Below are positions 1-8,759 of a stretch of 40,186 nucleotides of DNA, one piece after another. This stretch comes from Litorilinea aerophila (GTDB taxonomy: Bacteria; Chloroflexota; Anaerolineae; Caldilineales; Caldilineaceae). The position numbers were made by a program, and so were the translations under genes. Every line of letters begins with the position of its first letter. Position 1 is the first letter of the stretch. The notes beneath the pieces were generated by a model. That model was not told the origin of the DNA, searched no databases, and saw only the letters and a list, made by a program, of their open reading frames with translations. The stretch is from contig CAMDQF010000015.1 of assembly GCA_945905745.1 (NCBI GenBank), positions 1 through 40,186 on the forward strand, written 5' to 3'.

Positions 1-311
1 AATAGCTCCCGGTTACCTTCAGAACCTGCGGGCATCTGGCCCTTCGGTACAATGGTGCCACCAGACCGAGTGCGAACGAAGCCAAGGCTGTCGCCCAACT
101 CAACCTCGAGAATTTCGAATTCAACATTGAAATCGAGCTTGGACAGGAAGTCCGCATAGAGTGACACAATTTCGTCTACGCCGGTTGCGATGGGAAATGG
201 TTGACCGATGAAGATCGCATCATCGGCGTATACGCTTTTGACCAGATCCACATTGGCTTCGTTCAGACTGCGCTGATAGGTCTGAAATAGGGTTTGGATT
301 TCTTCGTTCAT
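1..311 (-). CDS. SnoaL-like / NTF2-fold (SgcJ/EcaC-type) protein, truncated by window edge
   Basis: Manual reverse-strand translation from ATG at 311: MNEEIQTLFQTYQRSLNEANVDLVKSVYADDAIFIGQPFPIATGVDEIVSLYADFL...; NTF2-like N-terminus. Confidence 0.7.
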   Translation of the reverse strand, partial: MNEEIQTLFQTYQRSLNEANVDLVKSVYADDAIFIGQPFPIATGVDEIVSLYADFLSKLDFNVEFEILEVELGDSLGFVRTRSGGTIVPKGQMPAGSEGNREL

Positions 312-436
312 TCGATTGCTCCGTTCTTCTGTTCTGATGAAAGCGAATTAGATTGCTGTCTTAGTGACAAGCAGAATATAGAACAAAAGCGGGTGAGCAG
401 CCAATAAGACAGTTTAAGAAAAAACCTTAATCTATC

Positions 437-1018
437 TTAAGCCTTGGACAGTTTCTTGCGAATGGTGCTGAGGTATTCGGGGGTTATGCCAAGGAACGAG
501 GCTATTTGTATGTTGGATATACGATTAAAAAAATCGGGATAACGATTTGTAAAGTCAATATACCTTTCTTCCGCAGTTGAACTGATATTCTGAATGACTC
601 TTCTTTGATAGCTAACCAATTCATTTTCCGTAAAGATTCTGAATATCCTGTTAAACTTAGGGTAGTCAACAAACAAACGTAGTTGGTCTTCTTTTTTGAT
701 TTGAAGTATGACTGAGTTTTCAATCGCTTCAATATAGAATCTGCTAGGTTCTTCACTATGAAAACTGGCAATATCTCCAATCCACCAGTTCTCAATCGCA
801 AACTGAAGGTTATGTTCCTTTCCATCATAATCTAACATATACATTCGAAAACATCCTTCAACCACAAATGTGTTTAGTTTGCATACATCTCCCTCTTGCA
901 AAATAAATCGCCCACGCTTTACCCGTTTTTCGGAAAAGCTCATTCGCACTGCTTGCTTTTCTTCGGCAGATAGAGTGAGGTAATTATCAAAATATGCTAT
1001 GAGTGATTCTATAGGCAT
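437..1018 (-). CDS. Crp/Fnr-family transcriptional regulator (cNMP-binding domain + HTH)
   Basis: 193 aa; cyclic-nucleotide-binding-like N-terminus and C-terminal HTH 'ISNIQIASFLGITPEYLSTIRKKL'. Confidence 0.85.
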   Translation of the reverse strand: MPIESLIAYFDNYLTLSAEEKQAVRMSFSEKRVKRGRFILQEGDVCKLNTFVVEGCFRMYMLDYDGKEHNLQFAIENWWIGDIASFHSEEPSRFYIEAIENSVILQIKKEDQLRLFVDYPKFNRIFRIFTENELVSYQRRVIQNISSTAEERYIDFTNRYPDFFNRISNIQIASFLGITPEYLSTIRKKLSKA

Positions 1019-1033
1019 TGGCGTAGAGTCCCT

Positions 1034-2104
1034 TCACCCCCCACCCAGCGCCACCGGGTGGACCGGCAGCCCCGTGCGGGCGGATTCCAGCACGGCCAGG
1101 GCCACGGCCAGGGAACGGGTGGCGTCTTCCGCATCCACAACCGGCGCTTCCTCCCCCCGGATCACCCGGCAGAAGTGGGCCAGTTGCAGGGGCAGGGGGT
1201 CCACCCCGGCTACTTCCACAATCGAGCGGGCCATCGGCTCGGTCCAGCCCGGGCGGGTCGCGTCGGCATAGCGCCACAGCTCCATGCGGGGGAAGGCCAG
1301 GGAAGCGGCCGTGCCTAGAAAGTGGACGCAATTTTCCTCGGTGCGAAAGTAGACCGGATTCTCCCCGGTGTTCGCCTCGTAGGACCAGGCGGCAGGGGTG
1401 GCGTCCGAGGCCAGGATTGTGCCCAGCGCACCGTTGGCAAAAGCCAGGGAGATGCTGACCGAATCCTCCACGGCCAGCCCCCGCACAGCCGAACTGCTGC
1501 GGGCATAGACTTCCTCAATTTCGCCGCAGATAAAGCGTAGGCTGTCCAGTTCGTGGATCAGATTGATCAGCACTGGGCCACCACCGGGCCGCTCCCGCCG
1601 CCAGCCCACGTCAAAGTAGGCGTCCGGCTTGAGCAGCGCCCACAGGAGAGAGACGCCGGTCAAACGTCCCAGCCCACCGCCGCGCACGAGTTCACGCGTC
1701 TTCTGCACAAGCGGGTTGTGGCGGCGGTGATGGCCCACCAGCACCCGGATTCCGCCTGCTTGGGCGGCTTCCCCAATGCGCCGGGCCTCTTCCAGCGTGC
1801 TGGCGATGGGTTTTTCGATGAGCAGATGGACCGAGCGCTGGGCGCAAATCTCCGCCACCGCCGCGTGGGTGGCGTTCGATGTGGCGATGACGACGCCCGC
1901 TGGCCGTTCCCGTTCCAGCAGTTCCGCGACGGATGTGTAGAAAGGCACGCCGAAACGGTCGGCCACCGCCCGGCGGCTGGGGTCTACATCGCAGAGGCCG
2001 ACGAGGGAAGCCATCGGGTGGGCGCGGATCAGTTCTGCGTGGCGGACGCCGATCAGCCCTATGCCGATGACGGCCAGTTTTTCCAGGTTCATCTGATCCA
2101 TCAA
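1034..2104 (-). CDS. Gfo/Idh/MocA family oxidoreductase
   Basis: Rossmann N-terminus 'LAVIGIGLIGVRHAELIRAHP', 'LLIEKPIASTLEEA' motif. Confidence 0.9.
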   Translation of the reverse strand: MMDQMNLEKLAVIGIGLIGVRHAELIRAHPMASLVGLCDVDPSRRAVADRFGVPFYTSVAELLERERPAGVVIATSNATHAAVAEICAQRSVHLLIEKPIASTLEEARRIGEAAQAGGIRVLVGHHRRHNPLVQKTRELVRGGGLGRLTGVSLLWALLKPDAYFDVGWRRERPGGGPVLINLIHELDSLRFICGEIEEVYARSSSAVRGLAVEDSVSISLAFANGALGTILASDATPAAWSYEANTGENPVYFRTEENCVHFLGTAASLAFPRMELWRYADATRPGWTEPMARSIVEVAGVDPLPLQLAHFCRVIRGEEAPVVDAEDATRSLAVALAVLESARTGLPVHPVALGGG

Positions 2105-2838
2105 ACTCCAATCGCTCCCATAATCACATCCGGCACGTCAGAGATAATCACATCCACGCCCAGCGCCGCCAACCGTCGGGCCTCGTCCGGGTCGTTGACT
2201 GTCCAGGTGTTGACGTAGTGGCCCTGGCTGCGTGCCCAGGCCATGTAGGCTGCGTCGATTTGGGTGTAGTGGGGGTGCAGGGCTTCCGGCGCGATCAGCG
2301 GCCCCAGCCAGGCCCGGCGCAGAAAGAGGGGCAGATCGTGGGAATAGAGCAGCCCCAGGGCGATGGAAGGGTCGGCCCAGCGCACTTTCATCAGGGCGAT
2401 AGGGTTGAAGCTGGAGACGATCACCTGTTCGTGGAGCTTGCGCCGCTGCATCATCTCCACCAACGGTTCCACCTCTGGCCCGCCGTCCCAATCCATATTC
2501 TTGATCTCCACATTGACCCGACAGCGGTCACCCACCGTATCGAAGAGCTGCTCCAAGGTGGGGATAGGCGTCCCGGCGAAGGATTCGTGGAAGCGGATGC
2601 CGGCATCCACACCCTGCAATTGGGCCAGGGTCTGCTCGCGCAGCAGGCCGCTGCCGGTGGTGGTGCGCTCCAGGCGGAAGTCGTGGAGGACGATCAGGTG
2701 GCCGTCGGCGGTGGCCTGGGTGTCCAGTTCAATGCCCGCCGCGCCCATTTCAATGGCTTTCGCAAAGGCGGGCAGGGTGTTTTCCGGCGCGACTGCTTTG
2801 GCCCCCCGATGGCCGTAGACCTGCGTGCGGTGTGGCAT
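2101..2838 (-). CDS. Glycerophosphodiester phosphodiesterase
   Basis: 'YGHRGAKAVAPENTLPAFAKAIEMGAAGIELDTQATADGHLIVLHD' GDPD signature; 4-bp overlap with downstream Gfo gene. Confidence 0.93.
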   Translation of the reverse strand: MPHRTQVYGHRGAKAVAPENTLPAFAKAIEMGAAGIELDTQATADGHLIVLHDFRLERTTTGSGLLREQTLAQLQGVDAGIRFHESFAGTPIPTLEQLFDTVGDRCRVNVEIKNMDWDGGPEVEPLVEMMQRRKLHEQVIVSSFNPIALMKVRWADPSIALGLLYSHDLPLFLRRAWLGPLIAPEALHPHYTQIDAAYMAWARSQGHYVNTWTVNDPDEARRLAALGVDVIISDVPDVIMGAIGV

Positions 2839-2951
2839 GGGATGTTATGTGCAACCTCCGTAAGTGGGTGACAAGATGACACGATGAAGGGGTGGCAAGG
2901 CGAGAATACCAGCGACCCGCGGTCTGCCGTCAGTGGCCTGCGGTCAGTAGT

Positions 2952-3344
2952 CTACCCGCCAAAGATGCGGGACAACAGCCCCTTTTTCTTTTTGACCGGC
3001 GGGGGCGGCAGTTCGATCTTCAGTTCCGGCTCCTTTTCGTCGATGCCCAGTTGGGCTTTCAGCGCCGGTGTCATCATCTCCGGTGTCCACATGGGTTCCC
3101 AGACGATATTCACATCCGCAGACGCCGCGCCCTCGGCCATAATGACTTTCTGCACGTTTTCAATAATCTCCGGCCCCATGGGGCAATGGGGCGTGGTCAG
3201 TGTCATCGTCACCCGAACCTGTTCTTCGGCCAGTACCTCCACGCCATAGACCAGCCCCAGATCGACGATATTCTCAAAAATCTCCGGGTCGATCACCTGT
3301 TTCAACGCCTCCATCAGGCGGTCCGGCTGCAATGCTTCGCTCAT
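2952..3344 (-). CDS. MIP18/DUF59 family metal-sulfur cluster assembly protein
   Basis: 'VIDPEIFENIVDLGLVYGVEV...MTLTTPHCPMGPEI' is typical of the PaaD/SufT-like DUF59 fold. Confidence 0.88.
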   Translation of the reverse strand: MSEALQPDRLMEALKQVIDPEIFENIVDLGLVYGVEVLAEEQVRVTMTLTTPHCPMGPEIIENVQKVIMAEGAASADVNIVWEPMWTPEMMTPALKAQLGIDEKEPELKIELPPPPVKKKKGLLSRIFGG

Positions 3345-3782
3345 TTTCACTTCTTTCGTCCAATTTGTTCGCGGCACAGTCTGTCCATTCTACCCCAGAA
3401 AATGGGGGCCGGAAAACCGCCGGGGTGGAACAATTGTGTGGGCTGCACCGGACAGATGGAGAAAGCGAGATGACGCTCACGCACCACCTGCATCTTTGCA
3501 TACAGCGGGGTCAATCTAATTGGAGAGAGAAGACATTTTTTCTCAAAAACCCGTCAGGTGTCCGGTTGACTTCCCTCCCAGACCGGTCTATCATAGGTCT
3601 AGTGCAGTACAACAGAAGTTTCCAGCCGCTTCTCGTTGTACGTAGTGCGTAGTTCATCTGCCAGTTCACGCACCACGCACCAGAAGAACCATAGGCCGAT
3701 TCACGCCCCAGTATACGAATATCTGCGTCCCCTGACTCGGATCGTAAAATCTGCATTTCTCTGCTTTTGGAGCCAGTCGTCA

Positions 3783-4577
3783 ATGCCCCCCTTTCCCATC
3801 CGCACCGTCCAGGCCGAGCGCTACGTCACCCCCCTGCGTCAGGGCGGCTCTTTGCCTGCCGTAGTCGAAGCCGACGACGGCCAACAATATGTGATGAAGT
3901 TCGCCGGTGCGGGCCAGGGGCGCAAGGCGCTGATTGCCGAACTGCTCTCCGGCGAGATCGGGCGCGCCCTGGGGCTGACCGTCCCGGAGATCGTCCTGAT
4001 CCGGATGGACGAGCACTTTGGCCGCTCCGAGCCGGACCCGGAGATTCAGGATTTGCTGCGGGGCAGTGTGGGGCTGAATCTGGGACTGGCCTATCTCTCC
4101 GGCGCGCTGGAATATAGCCCGATGCTCAAATTCCCTGTGAGCCGGGAAGACGCGGCCCGCATCGTCTGGTTCGACGCTCTGGTGACAAATGTGGACCGCA
4201 CGGCCCGCAATGTGAATATGCTCATCTGGCAAGAGCAGCTCTGGCTCATCGATCACGGCGCATCCCTCTACTTCCATCACAGTTGGCCGGGCTACGCCGA
4301 GCGTGCCGCCAGTGCCTTCCCCATGAGCCGCCAGCACGTGCTGCTGGCCCGTTCTGGCAAATTAGCCGCAGCAGACAGCCAGGCCAAAGAGCGGCTGGTC
4401 GGGATGGATTGGGCCGGATTGGTGGCGGCTATCCCCGATGAATGGCTGGGCGGTGAGGAGATTTTCCCGGATGTGGCGGCCCAGCGCCAGGGCTATGTGG
4501 ACTATCTGACCGCCCGGCTGGCTGCGTCGGCTGGCTTTGTGGCGGAGGCGGAGAAGGGCCGGACCGGCAATGGCTGA
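3783..4577 (+). CDS. HipA-like kinase domain protein
   Basis: Starts MPPFPIRTVQAERYVTPLRQGGSLPAVVEADDGQQYVMKF; 'WFDALVTNVDRTARNVNMLIWQEQLWLIDHGASLYFHH' HipA-like catalytic region. Overlaps the DUF3037 start. Confidence 0.85.
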   Translation: MPPFPIRTVQAERYVTPLRQGGSLPAVVEADDGQQYVMKFAGAGQGRKALIAELLSGEIGRALGLTVPEIVLIRMDEHFGRSEPDPEIQDLLRGSVGLNLGLAYLSGALEYSPMLKFPVSREDAARIVWFDALVTNVDRTARNVNMLIWQEQLWLIDHGASLYFHHSWPGYAERAASAFPMSRQHVLLARSGKLAAADSQAKERLVGMDWAGLVAAIPDEWLGGEEIFPDVAAQRQGYVDYLTARLAASAGFVAEAEKGRTGNG

Positions 4578-4953
4578 CAGCATTGCCACCTACGATTACG
4601 CGGTGCTGCGGGTTGTGCCCCGGGTGGAACGGGGGGAGTTTCTCAACGCCGGGGTCATTCTCTTCTGCCGCACAAAACGTTTTCTGGCCGCGGCCGTCGA
4701 ACTGGACCGGGCACGGCTGGCGGCACTCGCTCCCATCAGCTTTGACAGCGACGCCGCCGAAGAAGCCTTGGCAACCATTCCTGCCCTCTGCGCCGGGGAA
4801 GGACCTATCGGCGCCTTGGCCCAGGCCGAGCGCTTCCACTGGGTTGTTGCGCCCCACAGCACAATCATCCAGGCTTCGCCGGTCCACTGTGGACGCTGCT
4901 CCGACCCCGCAGCCGCGCTGGAACATCTGTTGGACAGGCTGGTGCGAAGATAG
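4570..4953 (+). CDS. DUF3037 family protein
   Basis: MADSIATYDYAVLRVVPRVERGEFLNAGVILFCRTKRFL; translationally coupled to the HipA-like gene (8-nt overlap). Confidence 0.85.
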   Translation: MADSIATYDYAVLRVVPRVERGEFLNAGVILFCRTKRFLAAAVELDRARLAALAPISFDSDAAEEALATIPALCAGEGPIGALAQAERFHWVVAPHSTIIQASPVHCGRCSDPAAALEHLLDRLVRR

Positions 4954-4995
4954 CGGGACAATAATTCACTCTCTCACCCCTTGGGAGGCAAATCT

Positions 4996-5979
4996 ATGCA
5001 GCCACGCCAACGCTTTATCGCCGCCCTCGAACGTCGTCCACTGACCGGGCGCGTTCCCCACTTCGAGCTGGTCTTCTTTCTCACAATGGAAGCCTTTGGC
5101 AAAGTCCATCCCAGCCACCGCAACTACGGCCAGTGGATGCGGATGGAGGAGAAGGAGCGCAACCTGCACCGGGATGAGATGGCCGACATCTTCGTCCGCA
5201 CGGCAGAGCGCTTCGAACAGAGCGCGATTTTCATGCACCCCAACCCCAATACAGTCGAGGAGGACATTCAGATCATCGACCGCATACGGGAGCAGAGTGG
5301 AGATCGCTACTTTCTCATGCGCCACGGGGACGCCACCTTCAGCATCCCCGATGGGACGCAGATGACCGATTTTGTCTACCGGCTCTACGACGAACCGGAG
5401 AAGGTGAAGGCCGAGGCCCAACTGCGGGTCGATCTGGCCCTGGAACGGGCAGAGCTTCTGGCCCGCCACGGGGGGTTGGACGGCTTCGCGCTCTGCGCCG
5501 ACTACTGCTTCAACAGCGGCCCCTTTCTCAGCCCCGCCCAGTTTTCCGAGTTCATCACCCCCTATCTGGTCCAACTGATCGCTGGTTATCGTGCCCTGGG
5601 CTTTTATGTGATCAAACACACCGACGGCAATATTATGCCCATCCTGGACCAACTGTTGGAGGCCAACCCTCACGCCCTCCACTCCCTGGACCCCCAGGGC
5701 GGCGTGGATATCGCCGAGGTCAAACGTCTTTGTGGCGACCGGGTCTGTCTGATCGGCAATGTGAACTGCGGTCTGCTCGACACAGGCACGGATGCCCAGG
5801 TGGTCGAGTCCGTCCGCTACGCCCTGACCCACGGCATGCCCGGCGGCGGCTATATCTTTTCCACAAGCAACTGCATTTACACCGGTATGCGTCTGGCCCG
5901 TTACGAGTTGATGCTGGACGTCTGGCGGCGTGAAGGCAACTATCCTCAACTCACCCCAATCAGCGAGGCAAAGCCATGA
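4996..5979 (+). CDS. Uroporphyrinogen decarboxylase (UroD/MtaA-like) superfamily protein, probably methyltransferase type
   Basis: UroD-like TIM barrel sequence; followed by a corrinoid protein with 4-nt overlap. Confidence 0.85.
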   Translation: MQPRQRFIAALERRPLTGRVPHFELVFFLTMEAFGKVHPSHRNYGQWMRMEEKERNLHRDEMADIFVRTAERFEQSAIFMHPNPNTVEEDIQIIDRIREQSGDRYFLMRHGDATFSIPDGTQMTDFVYRLYDEPEKVKAEAQLRVDLALERAELLARHGGLDGFALCADYCFNSGPFLSPAQFSEFITPYLVQLIAGYRALGFYVIKHTDGNIMPILDQLLEANPHALHSLDPQGGVDIAEVKRLCGDRVCLIGNVNCGLLDTGTDAQVVESVRYALTHGMPGGGYIFSTSNCIYTGMRLARYELMLDVWRREGNYPQLTPISEAKP

Positions 5980-6617
5980 CAACGGAAGAAATCTTGGACG
6001 GGATTTATGACGGCGTATTGCGCGGTGACACAAAGGCAGTGATTGCCGGTGTCAAGGCGGGTCTAGCGGCTGGCATCAATCCCCAGGAACTGCTGGACGA
6101 CGCAATGGTGGAAGCGATGGAAGAGATCGGCCATCGCTTTGAGAAGAACGAATGCTTTGTTCCGGAGATGCTGATTGCGGCCCGGGCGATGAAGGAAGGC
6201 GTGGCCGTACTCTCGCCCCATCTGATCGAAGCCGGCGTCAAATCTCTGGGCAAAGTTATCATCGGGACTGTGCGGGGCGATGTCCACGACATCGGCAAAA
6301 ATCTGGTGCGGATTATGATGGAAAGCTCCGGCTGGGAAGTGATCGATCTGGGCGTGGATGTCTCCCCAGAGCGCTACGTGGCCGCGGTGAAGGAGCATCA
6401 GCCCCGGATTGTGGGCATGAGCGCGCTGCTCACCACCACAATGCCCAATATGAAGTTGATCGTCGACGCCCTGGTGGCCGCGGGCGTGCGGGATCAGGTG
6501 AAGGTGATGGTGGGCGGCGCGCCGGTCACCCAGGCCTATTCCCAGCAGATCGGGGCCGATCTCTACGCCCTCGACGCGGCCGCCGCTACAGAAGTCGCAA
6601 AGGCACTGGCCGCCTGA
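5976..6617 (+). CDS. Corrinoid (B12-binding) methyltransferase protein, MtbC/MtaC-like
   Basis: 'GTVRGDVHDIGKNLVRIMMESSGWEVIDLGVDV' contains the DxHxxG cobalamin-binding motif. Confidence 0.95.
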   Translation: MTTEEILDGIYDGVLRGDTKAVIAGVKAGLAAGINPQELLDDAMVEAMEEIGHRFEKNECFVPEMLIAARAMKEGVAVLSPHLIEAGVKSLGKVIIGTVRGDVHDIGKNLVRIMMESSGWEVIDLGVDVSPERYVAAVKEHQPRIVGMSALLTTTMPNMKLIVDALVAAGVRDQVKVMVGGAPVTQAYSQQIGADLYALDAAAATEVAKALAA

Positions 6618-6766
6618 TTTTTAGTAAGTGGTTCTGTGAAGAAAGCCTTTGCCGCCGCGGAGAGCGCGAGGAAAACGGATTCCTTTCCTGTGTTTCTCCG
6701 CGGCCCCGCGGTGAGATATTCTTTGCGTAGAGGTGTATCTTCCAATAAAACGGGGTCAGCCATACC

Positions 6767-6800
6767 AGAAGTTCGAATTTTCGGAAAAAGTCAAACTTCT
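6767..6800. repeat. Imperfect inverted repeat (15-bp arms, 13/15 matched, 4-nt loop)
   Basis: agaagttcgaatttt / aaaagtcaaacttct. Confidence 0.7.
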
Positions 6801-6820
6801 TCGCCCCGGATTATTGACTG

Positions 6821-7003
6821 GAAACCATCCCGGCCATCTGCGCCGGGGAAGTAGCTATCGGCGCATTGCCGCAGGCCGACCGCTTCCACTGGATTTGCGC
6901 GCCGCACAGCACAATTATCCAGACATCCCCGGTCCACTGCGGGCGCTGCATCAACCCCGCCGCCGCGCTGGAACATTTGTTGGCTGTAATGGTGAGGAGG
7001 TAG
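6821..7003 (+). pseudogene. DUF3037 C-terminal fragment (truncated duplicate of the gene at 4570-4953)
   Basis: In-frame ETIPAICAGEVAIGALPQADRFHWICAPHSTIIQTSPVHCGRCINPAAALEHLLAVMVRR* aligns without gaps to the C-terminus of the upstream DUF3037 protein. Confidence 0.9.
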
Positions 7004-7071
7004 CAGGTGGCGAGTGGTTTGGTGGTTCGCAGCGATACAGCACCCCAACAATCATTCTACGGAGGATACAA

Positions 7072-7527
7072 ATGAATCGAACGGCGCAGAGTCCGAGTGG
7101 CGGCGAAGACGAAGAAGCGATCAGAAAAATGATCGTGGAAATGACGGAAGGCTTCAATAAGCACGATGGCAAAGCGGCGGCGCGCATGTATACCCCGGAT
7201 GCCGATTTTGTCACTGTGCGAGGGGACGCATTCAAGGGAAGGGATGCAATCGAAAAAGGTCTGGTAGCCATCTTTGCGAGCAGAGCAAGAGACGCAACAC
7301 TAAAGACATTGGAAGTAAGCATCAGATTTATCCAACCGGATGTTGTGGTCGCTCATGTGACTAACGAGCTCAGTGGGCTGGTGAATCCTGACGGGGAGAA
7401 GTTGCCGGCGCACAGAGAACTCAGCATTCGGGTTTTCGTGAAAGAGCAAGGCACATGGCGCGTTGCCGCCTTTCACAACACGATAGTGAGGCCGTTTGGC
7501 GCTCCTGCGCCGCAACGGACTTTCTAA
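7072..7527 (+). CDS. SgcJ/EcaC-type NTF2-like protein
   Basis: 'IRKMIVEMTEGFNKHDGKAAARMYTPDADFVTVRGDAFKGRDAIEKG' NTF2-like signature; 152 codons including stop. Confidence 0.82.
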   Translation: MNRTAQSPSGGEDEEAIRKMIVEMTEGFNKHDGKAAARMYTPDADFVTVRGDAFKGRDAIEKGLVAIFASRARDATLKTLEVSIRFIQPDVVVAHVTNELSGLVNPDGEKLPAHRELSIRVFVKEQGTWRVAAFHNTIVRPFGAPAPQRTF

Positions 7528-7566
7528 ACCATAAACTCCCCTTCTCCCCATTCAGGAGGTACTCCA

Positions 7567-8721
7567 ATGAATGACCGTCAACGTTTTTTCGCCACAATGC
7601 ACTACCAGCCCCGGGACCGCTCCCCACTCTTGGATTTTGGCTTTTGGGACGAAACCCTGCCTATCTGGCACGCACAGGGGCTGCCCACATCGGTCAACCG
7701 GCTGACCAGCGACGACTTTTTTGGAATGGATTCGGGTATTGAAGCAGGCGGGCGGGCTGTCGGGGTGGTCAGCGATTTGGCCCCCGCCTTTGAGGAAAAG
7801 GTATTAGAAGATCGGGGCGAGTATGAGATACGCCAACAGGCCGACGGCGTACAGGTCCTGCGCCGCAAGTTTCTCAGCTCCATTCCCCTGCCTGTCAGCC
7901 ACCAACTCACCGACCGAGCCAGTTGGCAGGAACATTTCGCGCCCCGGCTCGACCCGAACAATCCGGCCCGCTACCCCACGGACTGGGACGAACGGGTGAA
8001 GGTGTGGACCGATCCCAACCGGGAGACATTGGCTGTGCTGCCCGGCGGCAGTCTCTATGGCAAACTGCGCAATTGGATGGGGGTGGAGAATCTCTCTCTG
8101 GTGGTCTACGACGACCCGGCCTGGTTCGAGGAGATGATCGAGACCGTCGCCGACTGTATCGTCGGCACACTGACCCGCATTCTGGAGACCGGCGGCCACT
8201 TCGACGCCTGTGGCATGTGGGAGGATATGGCCTACAACGCCGGTCCCCTGCTCAGCCCCCAGCACTTCAAGCAGTATATGGTCCCCCATTACCGGCGCAT
8301 CACCGATCTGCTCCACCGCCACGGGGTGGATATTGTCTGGGTGGACTGCGACGGCAAAATCGATCTCCTCGTCCCCCACTGGCTGGATGCGGGGGTGAAC
8401 TGCATGTTTCCTCTGGAAGTGGGCACGTGGGGCACAGACCCCATCGCCTACCGGGCCAAATTCGGCAAGGAGTTGCTGATAATGGGCGGCTTCGACAAAC
8501 ACATTCTGGCCCAGTCAAAAGAGGTAATCGAGCGGGAGGTCTACCGGCTGCTGCCTCTGGTGGAAGAAGGGGGCTACGTCGGCTTCTGCGATCACCGGGT
8601 TCCCCCGGATGTGCCGTTGGACAACTATCTCTTCTATCTGGAGACAGTACGGGAAGTCTGGGGGCAGGGGATCGATCTGAAGCCAATGGGCCGGTTGGAG
8701 AAAGTCATCAGTGAACAGTGA
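7567..8721 (+). CDS. UroD-like superfamily protein (second copy)
   Basis: UroD/methyltransferase-like; '...GFCDHRVPPDVPLDNYLFYLETVREVWG' is the typical C-terminal region. Confidence 0.85.
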   Translation: MNDRQRFFATMHYQPRDRSPLLDFGFWDETLPIWHAQGLPTSVNRLTSDDFFGMDSGIEAGGRAVGVVSDLAPAFEEKVLEDRGEYEIRQQADGVQVLRRKFLSSIPLPVSHQLTDRASWQEHFAPRLDPNNPARYPTDWDERVKVWTDPNRETLAVLPGGSLYGKLRNWMGVENLSLVVYDDPAWFEEMIETVADCIVGTLTRILETGGHFDACGMWEDMAYNAGPLLSPQHFKQYMVPHYRRITDLLHRHGVDIVWVDCDGKIDLLVPHWLDAGVNCMFPLEVGTWGTDPIAYRAKFGKELLIMGGFDKHILAQSKEVIEREVYRLLPLVEEGGYVGFCDHRVPPDVPLDNYLFYLETVREVWGQGIDLKPMGRLEKVISEQ

Positions 8722-8759
8722 TCAGTGGATGAGCGCTCGTCTACTGATTACTGTTCACT
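8710..8759. repeat. 7-nt-periodic palindromic repeat (CAGTGAA family), 17-bp arms
   Basis: agtgaacagtgatcagt (8710-8726) / actgattactgttcact (8743-8759), 16/17 complementary. Confidence 0.9.

Noticed and set aside
6733-7071. N-terminal extension of the SnoaL-like ORF (starts at 6733)
   Set aside because: The extension runs through the hairpin and the DUF3037 fragment in another frame; ATG at 7072 after ggaggataca is the likely start.
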